Shown here: positions 40,520 through 50,181 of the stretch, one piece after another
Numbering within the stretch: position 1 is the stretch's first letter
How the letters are laid out: each line of letters begins with the position of its first letter
Source of the DNA: an uncultured Lachnospiraceae bacterium
GTDB lineage: Bacteria; Bacillota; Clostridia; Lachnospirales; Lachnospiraceae
Direction of reading: 5' to 3'
DNA: 64,000 bases
Assembly (NCBI GenBank): GCA_910578885.1
Contig: CAJTSH010000001.1
Location: forward strand, 62,001 to 126,000
Notes under the pieces: generated by a model
Seen by the model: only the letters and a program-made list of their open reading frames with translations
What the model was told of the DNA's origin: nothing
Database searches by the model: none
Position numbers and translations under genes: made by a program

Positions 40520-41850
40520 ATGAAGAGGTTTTCCAAAGTATACCCCATCAAATATTCTTTTGTATTCTTTCCCGGATCTTCAATTACCAGCTCCAGTAAT
40601 TTTTGCAGAACGGCACCAAGTTCCTTTCTGGGTTTCATGCCCGCTTCAATCAGATCTGCCCCCGTAACTGCCAGTTCCTTTAAGGAAAGACATTCCTGAT
40701 TATCTATAATTTCATGATAAAAGCTCTCATACTGTGCAAGCGCCGCCAGCTTCTCCTGCTTCCGGTAATTGCTCTGCGCTAAAATATCAGCTTTTTTCAA
40801 TACAAATAACTGAGGATAATATCTCGTTCCAATACGGTAAACCATTCGCCGCACTGCTTTTTTGCTTAACTCCGGATTTCTGTCGTGGTATTTTACCAGA
40901 CCACAGACAAAGTCCGTAGTAGCATTGTCCATTTTCAACCGGCGCATAATGTCTCTTGCCATCTCTTCTCCCCGTTCGGGATGTCCATGAAAATGATCGA
41001 TAAAGTCTATATCCCTTGTCTTACAAACAGGCTTTGCTACATCATGCAAAAGAGCTGCATACCGAAGCGCCCTCTCCGCCGGAACCTGACACAGAACAGC
41101 AATGGTATGTTCTCCTACACTGTAACAATGATGCGGATTTTGCTGCTCGGTCTCCATCATCTCATTCCACTCCGGCAGTATGACCGCCGATATTCCGGTA
41201 CGGTATAATTCCCGCATTTCTTCGGGATGATCAGACAGCAGAAGCTTGGTGAGTTCCACCTGTATCCGCTCTGCACTGACTTTCTTCAAATTCTCCGCCA
41301 GTTCCCCGATTGCTTCCTCTGTTGATCCTTCAATGGTAAATCCAAGCTGCGCCGCAAAACGCAGTGCGCGAAGCATCCGAAGGGCATCTTCCGAAAAACG
41401 CTCTCTTGCATCACCCACGCAGCGGATAATGCCTTTCTGCAAATCTCCCACACCGTCAAAGGCGTCCACCAGACCGCATTCTTCATTATATGCCATCGCA
41501 TTGATGGTGAAGTCCCGGCGTTTCAGATCCTCTAATAAATTCAATGTGTAGCTGACTTCTTTGGGATGCCTGCCGTCCTCATATTCTCCGTCTATCCGGT
41601 AGGTCGTTACCTCATAGCCCACATGGTCGACCATGACGGTCACCGTCCCATGCTGAATTCCCGTATCCAAGGTTCTTGAAAATACCGCCTTTACCTGCTC
41701 CGGTTTGGCGGCGGTCGTAATGTCCCAGTCCTGCGGCTCCCTTCCCAGAATTGCATCCCGGACGCAGCCGCCTACCGCATATGCCTCATAACCATTTCTA
41801 TTCAGTTCGCCCAATATCCATCTCACCTGTTCGGGCAAATTGATTCTCAT
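40516..41850 (-). CDS. cca: CCA-adding tRNA nucleotidyltransferase with HD domain
   Basis: 444 residues from the ATG at 41850 (AAAGGAG 6 nt upstream; an in-frame GTG five codons earlier overlaps that site). Adds or repairs the 3' CCA of tRNAs. The nucleotidyltransferase motif is YAVGGCVRDAILGREPQDWDITT, then KRRDFTINAMAYN and ERFSEDALRMLRALRFA. A C-terminal HD phosphohydrolase domain (ALLHDVAKP, HFHGHPERGEEMA) follows. None of the tRNA genes seen here encodes CCA, so the enzyme is needed for them. It is 21 bp downstream of proS. Confidence 0.95.
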   Translation of the reverse strand: MRINLPEQVRWILGELNRNGYEAYAVGGCVRDAILGREPQDWDITTAAKPEQVKAVFSRTLDTGIQHGTVTVMVDHVGYEVTTYRIDGEYEDGRHPKEVSYTLNLLEDLKRRDFTINAMAYNEECGLVDAFDGVGDLQKGIIRCVGDARERFSEDALRMLRALRFAAQLGFTIEGSTEEAIGELAENLKKVSAERIQVELTKLLLSDHPEEMRELYRTGISAVILPEWNEMMETEQQNPHHCYSVGEHTIAVLCQVPAERALRYAALLHDVAKPVCKTRDIDFIDHFHGHPERGEEMARDIMRRLKMDNATTDFVCGLVKYHDRNPELSKKAVRRMVYRIGTRYYPQLFVLKKADILAQSNYRKQEKLAALAQYESFYHEIIDNQECLSLKELAVTGADLIEAGMKPRKELGAVLQKLLELVIEDPGKNTKEYLMGYTLENLFI

Positions 41851-41871
41851 GACTGCTCCTTTCACTCTTCC

Positions 41872-43308
41872 TTAATACGCCTTGCCCCAATATACCAGCT
41901 TTTTTGCCGGCTTGCCGCAGCAAACGCATACATCGGAAATCTGTTCCTGCTCAAACGGCATACATCTGGAAGTCGCCGTCGTGTCTTCTTTGATCTTCTC
42001 TTCGCAAGCCAAATTGCCGCACCACATCGCGCGGATAAAGCCCGGCTTGTTTTCTACCGCATCCTGAAATTCCTCATAGGTTCTTGCATCGCTTACATGC
42101 TCTGCCAAGAATTTCTTCGCCCGCTCTAACATATCCGTCTGCATTGTCTCCAACACTTCTGCCAGCTTTGTCTCTGCTTCCTCCAAAGATACCACGATCT
42201 TCTCTCTCGTATCACGACGCACAATCACACACTGATTTGCTTCAATATCCTTCGGTCCAAGCTCGATACGCGTCGGAATTCCGCGCATTTCCTGCTCTGC
42301 AAATTTCCAGCCCGGACTCTTTTCGGAATCGTCAAGCTTGGTACGAAACTCTTTCCTCAAACGTTCCTTTAAAGCATTTGCCTGATCCAGCACACCCTCT
42401 TTCTGCTGCTGAATCGGAACCACCATAACCTGGGTCGGCGCAACCTTCGGAGGCAGCACCAGACCGGAATCGTCTCCATGTACCATAATGAGCGCCCCAA
42501 TCAGACGTGTAGACACACCCCAGGATGTCTGATGTACATATTGCAGTTTATTTTCTTTATCGGTATACTGAATATCGAACGCCTTTGCAAATCCGTCTCC
42601 AAAATTATGGCTGGTTCCGGACTGCAATGCTTTACCGTCGTGCATCAATGCTTCTATTGTATAAGTAGCCTCTGCTCCGGCAAATTTCTCTTTATCTGTC
42701 TTGCGCCCCTTCACCATAGGGATTGCCAGTACCTCTTCGCAGAAATCCGCATAAACATTTAACATCTGTATCGTTCTTTCCTCTGCCTCTTCAGCCGTTG
42801 CATGTACGGTATGGCCTTCCTGCCACAAGAATTCGGAGGAACGAAGGAACGGTCTTGTCGTTTTCTCCCATCTAACCACGGAACACCACTGGTTATATAC
42901 CTTCGGCAAATCGCGGTAAGATTGTACGATTTTTGAGTACAGATCGCAGAACAATGTCTCGGAGGTCGGTCTTACACAGAGACGCTCCTGCAGTGTCTCA
43001 AGCCCGCCCTGCGTTACCCATGCAACCTCCGGCGCAAATCCTTCTACATGATCCTTCTCTTTTTCCAGAAGGCTTTCCGGTATAAACATCGGCATATATA
43101 CATTTTCTACGCCTGTTTCCTTGAATCTTGCATCCAACTGCTTCTGAATGTTCTCCCATATGGCATAGCCGTTGGGTTTAAAAATCATACATCCTTTGAT
43201 AGATGAATAATCCATAAGTTCCGCTTTTTTCACTACATCAGTGTACCATTGCGTAAAATCTTCTTCCATAGATGTAATGGCTTCTACGAGCTTCTTATCC
43301 TTTGCCAT
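41872..43308 (-). CDS. proS: Prolyl-tRNA synthetase, eukaryote/archaeal-like (no editing domain)
   Basis: 478 residues, the short ProS type without the INS editing domain. Charges tRNA-Pro. Class II motifs: VRPTSETLFCDLYSKI, the motif 2 region NQWCSVVRWEKTTRPFLRSSEFLWQEGHT, and QTSWGVSTRLIGALIMVHGDDSGLVLPP (motif 3). The C-terminal zinc-binding region has CGNLACEEKIKEDTTATSRCMPFEQ and CVCCGKPA. No T-box leader was recognised upstream. Probably in one unit with cca and the CotS-like gene. Confidence 0.95.
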   Translation of the reverse strand: MAKDKKLVEAITSMEEDFTQWYTDVVKKAELMDYSSIKGCMIFKPNGYAIWENIQKQLDARFKETGVENVYMPMFIPESLLEKEKDHVEGFAPEVAWVTQGGLETLQERLCVRPTSETLFCDLYSKIVQSYRDLPKVYNQWCSVVRWEKTTRPFLRSSEFLWQEGHTVHATAEEAEERTIQMLNVYADFCEEVLAIPMVKGRKTDKEKFAGAEATYTIEALMHDGKALQSGTSHNFGDGFAKAFDIQYTDKENKLQYVHQTSWGVSTRLIGALIMVHGDDSGLVLPPKVAPTQVMVVPIQQQKEGVLDQANALKERLRKEFRTKLDDSEKSPGWKFAEQEMRGIPTRIELGPKDIEANQCVIVRRDTREKIVVSLEEAETKLAEVLETMQTDMLERAKKFLAEHVSDARTYEEFQDAVENKPGFIRAMWCGNLACEEKIKEDTTATSRCMPFEQEQISDVCVCCGKPAKKLVYWGKAY

Positions 43309-43476
43309 GACAAATCTCCTTTATTTTCTGTGCGTTCTGCACTTATAAACATTATCTTTGCTATTGTAATGCATGTTTTGCGGTGTTGTCAAGGAGCGCT
43401 GCCGAGATTCCTGAGCGTGCAAAACAATCTGGCTTTATCTTAAGATTCTTAAGATTGATTCGAATGTCAGATGCTC

Positions 43477-44016
43477 TTAACTTTCTGAATGACTTTTCAC
43501 ATATTCCAAAAACTCCGGCGTCTTCGACCAGTATTTTACGCCCCAGTTTTCAAAATTCCATTCCTCCATATAGTCGTTGCATTCGAAGTCAATATAATAA
43601 ATCTGTTCCTCCTGCACCACAAAATTTGTCGGGAAATAATCAATATTCAATTTCAGGGGATACAGCATTCCACACATTTCCTTTACCTGAATCAAGTATT
43701 CTTCTTTCATCTTATCCGCCAGAATCAAATCATAAATAGTCGGACCATCCACATATTCTTTCAAAATTCTCTCATTCGCCTCGTCCACTTCAAGAAGTTT
43801 CGGAATCCGTATTCCCGTCCGGCTTAATCTCTCATAATCCCGGACTTCCGCTTCGATCTTATTTCCAAACTGATAATAGTCACATGGTTCGTGGTGAATC
43901 TGCTTTAAGACAAATTCGGCTATCCCATCTGTTGCCAGATAAGAATAGCCGCCCTTTCCATGTCCTAACAATTTACGAATCGAATATGATTTTCCATTTA
44001 CACAAAGCTCTTCCAT
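43477..44016 (-). CDS. Small kinase-fold protein (RIO/Bud32-like)
   Basis: 179 residues from the ATG at 44016 (GAGAGGCAAAG upstream). A glycine-rich loop GHGKGGYSYLA, a lysine in AEFVLKQIHHE, KEYVDGPTIYDLIL as hinge, and IDYFPTNFVV plus IYYIDFECND as catalytic-loop and metal-motif equivalents resemble a minimal protein-kinase fold. The HxD Asp appears as NIDYFPTNF. Substrate unknown. Adjacent to an aldolase-like gene in the same direction with a 68-bp gap. Confidence 0.65.
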   Translation of the reverse strand: MEELCVNGKSYSIRKLLGHGKGGYSYLATDGIAEFVLKQIHHEPCDYYQFGNKIEAEVRDYERLSRTGIRIPKLLEVDEANERILKEYVDGPTIYDLILADKMKEEYLIQVKEMCGMLYPLKLNIDYFPTNFVVQEEQIYYIDFECNDYMEEWNFENWGVKYWSKTPEFLEYVKSHSES

Positions 44017-44084
44017 TTCTTTGCCTCTCAATATCCTCTGATTCAAATTACTAATTCAAACCAATCTCCAGCTCTCAGGCCACT

Positions 44085-45059
44085 TTAATCCTGCACAACA
44101 ATTTCCTTATAGAACTCAGAATAATCAGTTCTTTTCTCTTTTGTGAACTGGATTGCAGTTCTCGGATGCTGATTTAAGATACCTGTCATCAGATACTGCA
44201 AATCATATCCCCATACTATGCCCTCGGCCTTTAACTGATTCATGTACTTCTCTACAAACTGAATTGCAGGGTAAACGTTGAATTTCGGATTGCGGAGAAA
44301 TCCCAGCAACAGCTCCATCGCACAGTTTCCGGCTCCTCGTCCCATTCCGGCGTATGTTCCGTCCAGCCAGTCTACTCCGTCGCCAACTGCCTCGATTGTA
44401 TTTGCAAAGGCAAGCTGCTGATTGTTGTGTGCATGGATACCCAATTTCTTTCCGTATTTCTCTGCAAATTCCAGATAAATATCTGCGATTCTAGCAATCT
44501 GCTCCGGGTACAGGGAACCAAAGCTGTCTACAATATAAAACACATCCACCGGAGTCTGTCCTAAAACATCCAATGCCAGCTTAAGGTCACTTTCCTGTGA
44601 ATTTGAAATTGCCATGATATTACAGGATACCTCATAGCCTTTATTCGCAGCGTCCTCAATCATATCCACAGCCGCCGGAATTGTATTCAGGTAAGTTGCG
44701 ACACGGATCAAATCAATCGGGCTGTCGCTTCTGTCTGTGATATCATTCTTATAATCACATCTTCCCACATCCGCCATTACCGCAATCTTCAAATCAGTGT
44801 TATTCTCGCCTACAATCTCACGGATATCCTCATCCTTACAGAATTTCCATTTCCCGAATTTACTCTCGTCAAACATTTCTTTTGAAGCTTTATATCCAAA
44901 TTCCATATAGTCTACGCCGGCCTTAATATTTGTCTGATACAAAGCCTTAACGAATTCATCTGTGAAATAAAAATCATTCACCAGTCCTCCATCGCGCAGT
45001 GTAGCGTCTATAATGCGCACAGCCTCCCGATATCCCATCAGTTTTGCTAATTCTTTCAT
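44085..45059 (-). CDS. HMGL/DRE-TIM-type aldolase-domain protein
   Basis: 324 residues. RIIDATLRDGGLVNDFYFT is the metal-binding start of the HMG-CoA lyase/isopropylmalate synthase barrel. VFYIVDSFGSLYPEQIARI and KLGIHAHNNQQLAFANTIEAVGDGVDWLDGTYAGMGRGAGN are the usual later motifs, close to 4-hydroxy-2-oxovalerate aldolase. No partner dehydrogenase is nearby. Such stand-alone proteins often sit in polysaccharide gene clusters, but here the neighbours are not of that type. Reaction not assigned. Confidence 0.8.
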   Translation of the reverse strand: MKELAKLMGYREAVRIIDATLRDGGLVNDFYFTDEFVKALYQTNIKAGVDYMEFGYKASKEMFDESKFGKWKFCKDEDIREIVGENNTDLKIAVMADVGRCDYKNDITDRSDSPIDLIRVATYLNTIPAAVDMIEDAANKGYEVSCNIMAISNSQESDLKLALDVLGQTPVDVFYIVDSFGSLYPEQIARIADIYLEFAEKYGKKLGIHAHNNQQLAFANTIEAVGDGVDWLDGTYAGMGRGAGNCAMELLLGFLRNPKFNVYPAIQFVEKYMNQLKAEGIVWGYDLQYLMTGILNQHPRTAIQFTKEKRTDYSEFYKEIVVQD

Positions 45060-45249
45060 CTCTAAATTTCTCCTATTCCAATCTGTTTTTCAAATATGAA
45101 TTCTGTTTTTACAGCATACCCTTTTTTTAGCGAAAATGCAACTTTTTTGTGGGCATCTGTAAAATAGTAGTAACAGTTCAGCCTGCAACTGCACAGTTAG
45201 CAGCCAATAAAGCGAAATAGCCAGAGAATCCGCTTGTAACCAATTTCTT

Positions 45250-45321
45250 TCAGAAAAGATAACGCACAAATCTGTCTAAATCTTCCTCTGCATCTTGCAT
45301 GATAACTATCTTATAATCCAT
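45250..45321 (-). pseudogene. N-terminal scrap of a ParE/RelE-family toxin
   Basis: 23 codons (MDYKIVIMQDAEEDLDRFVRY, then L-F) match the start of ParE/RelE toxins, then a stop. The remaining about 75 residues are missing. Its ATG overlaps the antitoxin stop, the normal toxin-antitoxin arrangement, showing that the operon layout survives while the toxin is dead. Confidence 0.7.
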
Positions 45322-45583
45322 ACCTCGACCTCATGTCAGAAATCGCAGCATCAACTTCACGAAATTTGCCCTCCTCGCCATGCTTTCTAGATTTCTCCAA
45401 TTTTGTCAATATCTCTTCTTCCGTCATGGCTGCATATGGATAATACTCCGCTATATTCCTCTTAATTTCAAAAGGAAAACCATTGTTTGCTACTGCCTGT
45501 GTTAAAAATATTCGGATAGCGGTCGTTGTATCTGTGCCTAAATCCTTAAACACGTTTATTCTCTTCAATAGTCTAATCGACAT
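45311..45583 (-). pseudogene. RelB/DinJ-family antitoxin with a replaced N-terminus
   Basis: 90 codons. VFKDLGTDTTTAIRIFLTQAVANNGFPFEIKR is the RelB/DinJ core, followed by a normal C-terminal antitoxin tail. The DNA-binding beta-strand expected before it (a VNVRVDEDVK-like stretch) is absent. Instead the first codons (MSIRLLKRIN) are the last codons of the upstream lipoprotein gene read in another frame. The gene was fused to that spot by deletion. It probably cannot bind its operator, and its toxin is destroyed. Confidence 0.7.
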
Positions 45584-46548
45584 AAACTTCCCTCCAAAAA
45601 TGTATATTCCGGAGTAGAAAACGGATAGGTCACTTCCTCTTCATAATACCAAGGATCCTCTCCGTGTTGTGGATTTTTCAGTAAATGAAATTCCTGTGCC
45701 GGCATATATCCCTGTCCTAACAAAAATGCCTTGCTGCCATCTTCTTTCTCGCACACATCCACAATCAGCACCACATGTCCCGGACTGCCCCCTTTCAGGA
45801 AAACATCTCCCACCTGTATCTCCTCCAATGTAATTTCCTGAGCTTCTGCTTCCATTGAAAGTGTACCGGCATAAGCAAACACTATCCGCAGATATTCCTG
45901 AAAACTTTCATAAGATTCATCAGCGGCTGCTGAACTTACCCAGGAAACATCATTGCCATTCACCACAATTCGGTATCCTTCCCGCCACTTGACATAATCT
46001 GCCTGAAATCCATTGACAAAATGAAAAGAAATCCGGTCATACTGTCCGGTCTGATAAAAATATTCCGCATAAACGCGCATAATGGAGTCGGCGCACTGCT
46101 GCAAATCCTCATTCTCTATCGGAAGCGTAAATACCGCAGCATGCGCTCCCTGATTCCCCTTTTCCCTTCCATTATAAAGAAGGACAGGACTTTCTGCTTC
46201 TTTTAAAGGGTAGCTCCTCAAAAATGCTGCAAGACTTCCTTCCTCTGCTGGTATCCGCATATAGCCTTCCGGCGCCCGAACCCGCGTCTCAAGCGTCATT
46301 CCTTCTGCGTTCAGCAGCTCTTCCACGTCCCTTTCCGCCTCTGTTCCTTCGTTCTCACCGATATCCGGGCTATTGTTATCCTTTGACTGCGCTTTTTCTG
46401 ACGAGATCTGCTCGGTCACATCTATTTTCGCGCTGTCCTCTAACTGCCGTTCTGAACCCGCCTGAATTTCACGGTTCTCTGATATACCGCAGCCTGCCAG
46501 ACCGAACATGCTTATTCCAAGCAACATCAATTGTAATATTCTCTTCAT
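45565..46548 (-). CDS. DUF4846 lipoprotein
   Basis: 327 residues. Lipoprotein signal with lipobox LAGC (Cys20), acidic linker, then a DUF4846 domain (about 95-327): FLRSYPLKEAESPVLLYNGREK, AHAAVFTLPI, DLQQCADSIMRVYAEYFY and FHFVNGFQADYVKWREGYRI. A GHVVLIVDVCEKEDG and FLLGQGYMPAQEFHLLKNP stretch near the end recalls NlpC/CHAP-type enzymes (a His-containing GHV strand), but no catalytic Cys was identified. Predicted on the outer membrane-proximal surface. Role unknown. Confidence 0.8.
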   Translation of the reverse strand: MKRILQLMLLGISMFGLAGCGISENREIQAGSERQLEDSAKIDVTEQISSEKAQSKDNNSPDIGENEGTEAERDVEELLNAEGMTLETRVRAPEGYMRIPAEEGSLAAFLRSYPLKEAESPVLLYNGREKGNQGAHAAVFTLPIENEDLQQCADSIMRVYAEYFYQTGQYDRISFHFVNGFQADYVKWREGYRIVVNGNDVSWVSSAAADESYESFQEYLRIVFAYAGTLSMEAEAQEITLEEIQVGDVFLKGGSPGHVVLIVDVCEKEDGSKAFLLGQGYMPAQEFHLLKNPQHGEDPWYYEEEVTYPFSTPEYTFLEGSLCRLDY

Positions 46549-46569
46549 CTCTTTACCGCCTTTGAAACC

Positions 46570-46716
46570 TTATTTCCCGAACAATTCCTCATCAATATAC
46601 GCCATATACTCTCTCCGGTTTACCAGCTCTTTATTCCCTTCATACCACTCATAAGCCTCCTTCAGTCCAACGGACAAAGGTTTTGTCCCCGGCAGCAGTG
46701 CATTCTGCTTTTTCAT
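46570..46716 (-). pseudogene. C-terminal fragment resembling an NAD-dependent sugar epimerase
   Basis: 48 codons with GGGGG before an ATG: PGTKPLSVGLKEAYEWYEGNKELVNRREYM then YIDEELFGK. This resembles the last helices of short-chain NDP-sugar epimerases/dehydratases. The Rossmann domain is absent. It is either a remnant or a small gene of unknown role. Confidence 0.5.
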
Positions 46717-46731
46717 GAAATGCCCCCTTTA

Positions 46732-46965
46732 CTATTCCTCTGCTAAATTAATGTCCTTTTCAAAGAATTGATTTTTTACAATTTTTATATTTCCATGATA
46801 AGTCTTCTTTATCAGCTTCACCAAGTTGACATAATCCGGACTTGCTTTCAAATTGGGCGTAGATGATGTAACAATTACCCTTCCATAAACATGTGAAAAC
46901 TTTTTCAAAAAAGTCTTTCCGGACAATTCTCCGTTGACACAAAGTTCTAATTTTCCACAAATCAT
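46732..46965 (-). CDS. Small protein co-encoded with an AAA ATPase
   Basis: 77 residues, overlapping the upstream ATPase gene by 4 bp, so co-translated. Sequence runs LELCVNGELSGKTFLKKFSHVYGRVIVTSSTPNLKASPDYVNLVKLIKKTYHGNIKIVKNQFF. It has alternating beta/alpha character and no recognised motif. It could be a short effector or partner of the ATPase, or the truncated start of a larger effector. Not recognised. Confidence 0.6.
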   Translation of the reverse strand: MICGKLELCVNGELSGKTFLKKFSHVYGRVIVTSSTPNLKASPDYVNLVKLIKKTYHGNIKIVKNQFFEKDINLAEE

Positions 46966-48269
46966 TCATCTATCTCCATATTTATCAATTCATCTAATTC
47001 CAAATTCGTAATAGAAGAAACTTCATCAATATAATCGGTTTGAATCATATGACTCTCTTCATCCAATAATGACTCCATAGATTTCTCAAACATTCCAACC
47101 TTATAAGCCGCAAAACAATCATAAGACACCCGTATGCTTCTTGGAATTACAATTTTTGCGTTTTTTGCATGCCGGCTTTCAACTTTTTCCGAATACAACA
47201 AAATATTTGTTGAAGTCAAAATATATGGGCTATGTGTTGTAATAACCACCTTACTGTCTGTTACATTTACCATAAGCGAAATCAAGCTAACAATATCTTT
47301 TTGTGCAACAGGGAACAGATGCGCCTCTGGTTCCTCTATCACCAAAAAAGCCTTTTTCTTTTCTAAAATAATAGAAAACGCCAGCATCAGTATCCATAAT
47401 GCCTCCTGCTGCCCTGATGAGCCATACATCAACTTAACCCAATGATATTCATCAAAATAAATCTTTTCACCCTCATTTTCGCTGGTATAATCTGCTTTAA
47501 GAATTTTCTTTATCAGTACATATGCCTGATCTAATGCTGCATTATTTATTTGACCTTTTACCGTTTTGGTATAGTCTTGAACCATTTCCGGTATTTTGGT
47601 GCCAAATTTATTCCTGATTGTCCGAATCAACTTTATAAATTCCTGCATTGTCAAATCCATTTCATCCACAGACACATCCTGCAATTGCTCCGACATGGTA
47701 GCCAGCAGACTTCTGCCGGCAGGAACATAAATGATTTCCACATTATTTTCAAATACGGAAATCAACCTTTCACTCAAATGATGCTTCATTACGCCCAACG
47801 CAGTAATATTATCCATAATAGAACTGACTTCCCGATTCAGCTTACTTAAAAACATATCAGCAGCTTCATCAATCAACTGCAATATCTCATTTTTCAATTC
47901 ATAATCTAACGAAAAACGCACATACCCATCATTATTTAGAAATATACTAATTCTCTTTTTCTGGAAATAATATACAATTTCAAATTTTTGCATATGTTTT
48001 GTTTTCCCGAAACATCCCATAAATTGCTTTGTTAAATACTTCATATAATTGTTAAAATATTCATTTCTATGATTTGTAGTAAACTGCTCTGAATCCATCA
48101 AAAATTCCAGCGTATAATCTCTAATCTTCTGGCAAAAATACACCACCTTGCAAATGGTACTCTTTCCAGAAGCCTGCGCCCCGATAAAAATCTGGAAATT
48201 CTTGTTTAAATCTACCTTGGCTTCTTTGATCGGTCCGAAATCCTGTATGACAATTTCATGTTTATTCAT
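46962..48269 (-). CDS. AAA_15/AAA_21-type ATPase, possible defence component
   Basis: 435 residues. Walker A GAQASGKST (30-38), a central charged region, an SSGQQEALWILML signature near 275, Walker B AFLVIEEPEAHLFP near 300 and switch ITTHSPYIL. The fold is that of RecF/SMC-like ABC ATPases found in OLD, AbiLii, PARIS and similar anti-phage systems. It is AT-rich compared with its neighbours and flanked by gene scraps (toxin-antitoxin, epimerase), consistent with an accessory insertion. Its only operon partner is the 77-residue ORF, so the effector is unclear. Confidence 0.7.
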   Translation of the reverse strand: MNKHEIVIQDFGPIKEAKVDLNKNFQIFIGAQASGKSTICKVVYFCQKIRDYTLEFLMDSEQFTTNHRNEYFNNYMKYLTKQFMGCFGKTKHMQKFEIVYYFQKKRISIFLNNDGYVRFSLDYELKNEILQLIDEAADMFLSKLNREVSSIMDNITALGVMKHHLSERLISVFENNVEIIYVPAGRSLLATMSEQLQDVSVDEMDLTMQEFIKLIRTIRNKFGTKIPEMVQDYTKTVKGQINNAALDQAYVLIKKILKADYTSENEGEKIYFDEYHWVKLMYGSSGQQEALWILMLAFSIILEKKKAFLVIEEPEAHLFPVAQKDIVSLISLMVNVTDSKVVITTHSPYILTSTNILLYSEKVESRHAKNAKIVIPRSIRVSYDCFAAYKVGMFEKSMESLLDEESHMIQTDYIDEVSSITNLELDELINMEIDE

Positions 48270-48403
48270 ATGCTTACACTTCCGATTTTCACATTATCTT
48301 TACAGTCAAAATTATATTGTAAAAACCTTTTCTTTACAATATATACTTCCCGCAATTTCTGCAAATCTGTTCAAAACAACCTCCCCTTTCCTATAATGCA
48401 TAC

Positions 48404-48435
48404 AAAAAGCCGTCAGGACACCACGCCCTGACAGC
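48404..48435 (-). terminator. Intrinsic terminator after putP
   Basis: Minus strand: GCTGTCAGG pairs with CCTGACGGC around a short loop, followed by TTTTTG, a few bases past the putP stop. Confidence 0.8.
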
Positions 48436-48441
48436 TCCCTC

Positions 48442-50013
48442 TTACAACTCTATTTTATTATTCGCCACATCCTCGAACTCTTTTACAATCTCCGCATCCG
48501 GCGCCTTCGTACAAAGGCTGACAGCTACAATACAAATCAAACTTACGAAAAATCCGACCAAAAGAGAGTAGATTCCCGTTGCCGTTCCTATAGAAACCAT
48601 CGCTCCATCTGCATTCTCCATCAACGGAACATAATCCCACACCAGCACGAGAAGCCCGCCGGAAACTATCCCGGCAACTGCACCCGGCATATTCGTTCTC
48701 TTCCAGAACAGAGACAACAGTACGAGAGGACCAAATGCAGAGCCAAATCCTGCCCACGCATTAGAGACCAATCCCATAATGGAATTATTAGGATTCAACG
48801 CAATCAGGTATGCAATAACTGCAACAACCACAACTGTAATACGGCTGATCGTCAAGACCTTCTTGTCGTCCGCTTTCTTATTGACAATCCCTTTATAAAT
48901 ATCCTCCGACACAGAGGACGCAGTTACCAAAAGCTGTGAATCCGCAGTAGACATAATTGCAGCCAAAATTCCACAGAGGAAAATACCTGCAATAAACGGC
49001 AGTTTATAATCCACCGTAAACAACTGTGTAATCATATTGATAAACACATTCTCAGTGGAATCTGCTCCCACACTTCCCAAAATTGTCGGATACAGATAAG
49101 CGCGTCCTACAACTCCAATCACACAGGCAAATGTCAGTGACAATGCAACCCAGATAATTGCAATCCCTTTGGATTTGTTCAATTCCTTCTGGCTTTTTAC
49201 CGCCATAAATCTTGTCAGGATGTGAGGCATACCACAGTAGCCAAATCCCCATGCAAGCTGCGAAACAATACCAATAACACCGTAAGGCTGTCCCTCATTT
49301 TCAAATAAATTCAAAAAAGATGCATTTCCCCCTGCCACACCGCTCATATCTAAAACTTCGGTAAGGCTTCCTCCCGAAATCCCAAGATATGCAAGAACCG
49401 GCACTGTCAGCAGTGCAATTAACATCAGCGTACCCTGTATAAAGTCGGTCACACAGACCGCCATAAAGCCGCCCATAAATGTATATGCAAGAATAACAAT
49501 CGCACCAACGGTAAGCGCAACCGTATAATCCACCCCTGCAACTGCATGGAACAGCATTCCTCCTGCCGCCAGAGCAGACGCCGTATAAACGAGGAAAAAG
49601 ATTACGATAACTATGGATGAAATACACAGCAAAATTCTCTTCTTATCGTGGAAACGGTTCTCAAAATATTCCGGCAGCGTCAGGGAATTATTCGCACGAA
49701 TCGTATATCTTCTCAGCCTTCCCGAAATAAAAATCCAGTTACAGACCGTTCCGATAAACAGCCCGATTGCAATCCATGCCTGCCCTGTACCCATCGCATA
49801 CACCGCACCCGGCAACCCCATCAAAAGCCAGCCGCTCATATCGGATGCCTGTGCACTCAACGCTGCCACCCAGCCGCTTAGCCCCCTTCCCCCAAGGAAA
49901 TAATCCTCCGAGTTGCTTGTCCGTTTCATATACCTCGCTCCGATAGCAATCATCATCGCCATATAGACAACGAACGCCGCTAAAATCCATATCAGATTAC
50001 TGTTCATTTCCAA
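48442..50013 (-). CDS. putP: Sodium/proline symporter PutP
   Basis: 523 residues, about 13 membrane helices, SSS family. MIAIGARYMKRTSNSEDYFLGGRGLSGWVAALSAQASDMSGWLLMGLPGAVYA is a PutP hallmark (Ser57-type Na+/proline site). Later YTFMGGFMAVCVTDFIQGTLML and LAAIMSTADSQLLVTASSVSEDIYKG follow. Imports proline with Na+. Transcribed alone with a terminator. Confidence 0.93.
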   Translation of the reverse strand: MEMNSNLIWILAAFVVYMAMMIAIGARYMKRTSNSEDYFLGGRGLSGWVAALSAQASDMSGWLLMGLPGAVYAMGTGQAWIAIGLFIGTVCNWIFISGRLRRYTIRANNSLTLPEYFENRFHDKKRILLCISSIVIVIFFLVYTASALAAGGMLFHAVAGVDYTVALTVGAIVILAYTFMGGFMAVCVTDFIQGTLMLIALLTVPVLAYLGISGGSLTEVLDMSGVAGGNASFLNLFENEGQPYGVIGIVSQLAWGFGYCGMPHILTRFMAVKSQKELNKSKGIAIIWVALSLTFACVIGVVGRAYLYPTILGSVGADSTENVFINMITQLFTVDYKLPFIAGIFLCGILAAIMSTADSQLLVTASSVSEDIYKGIVNKKADDKKVLTISRITVVVVAVIAYLIALNPNNSIMGLVSNAWAGFGSAFGPLVLLSLFWKRTNMPGAVAGIVSGGLLVLVWDYVPLMENADGAMVSIGTATGIYSLLVGFFVSLICIVAVSLCTKAPDAEIVKEFEDVANNKIEL

Positions 50014-50181
50014 CTCCTCTTTTCTTCTTATGTCCGACCTTAGGAACCGTCAAAAAATATCTTGTGAATTTGAACAGCTCCTTACATCGGCAGTATCGTG
50101 CATCCCTTCGCGCAATACCATCCGGCAAATCATGCAGTAATACTTTACTAGAATACCAAGAGTTTTTCGGCTTGTAAAGAA

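Noticed and set aside
43309..43476. T-box leader upstream of proS
   Set aside because: No specifier stem, T-box motif or terminator was recognised in the short upstream region.
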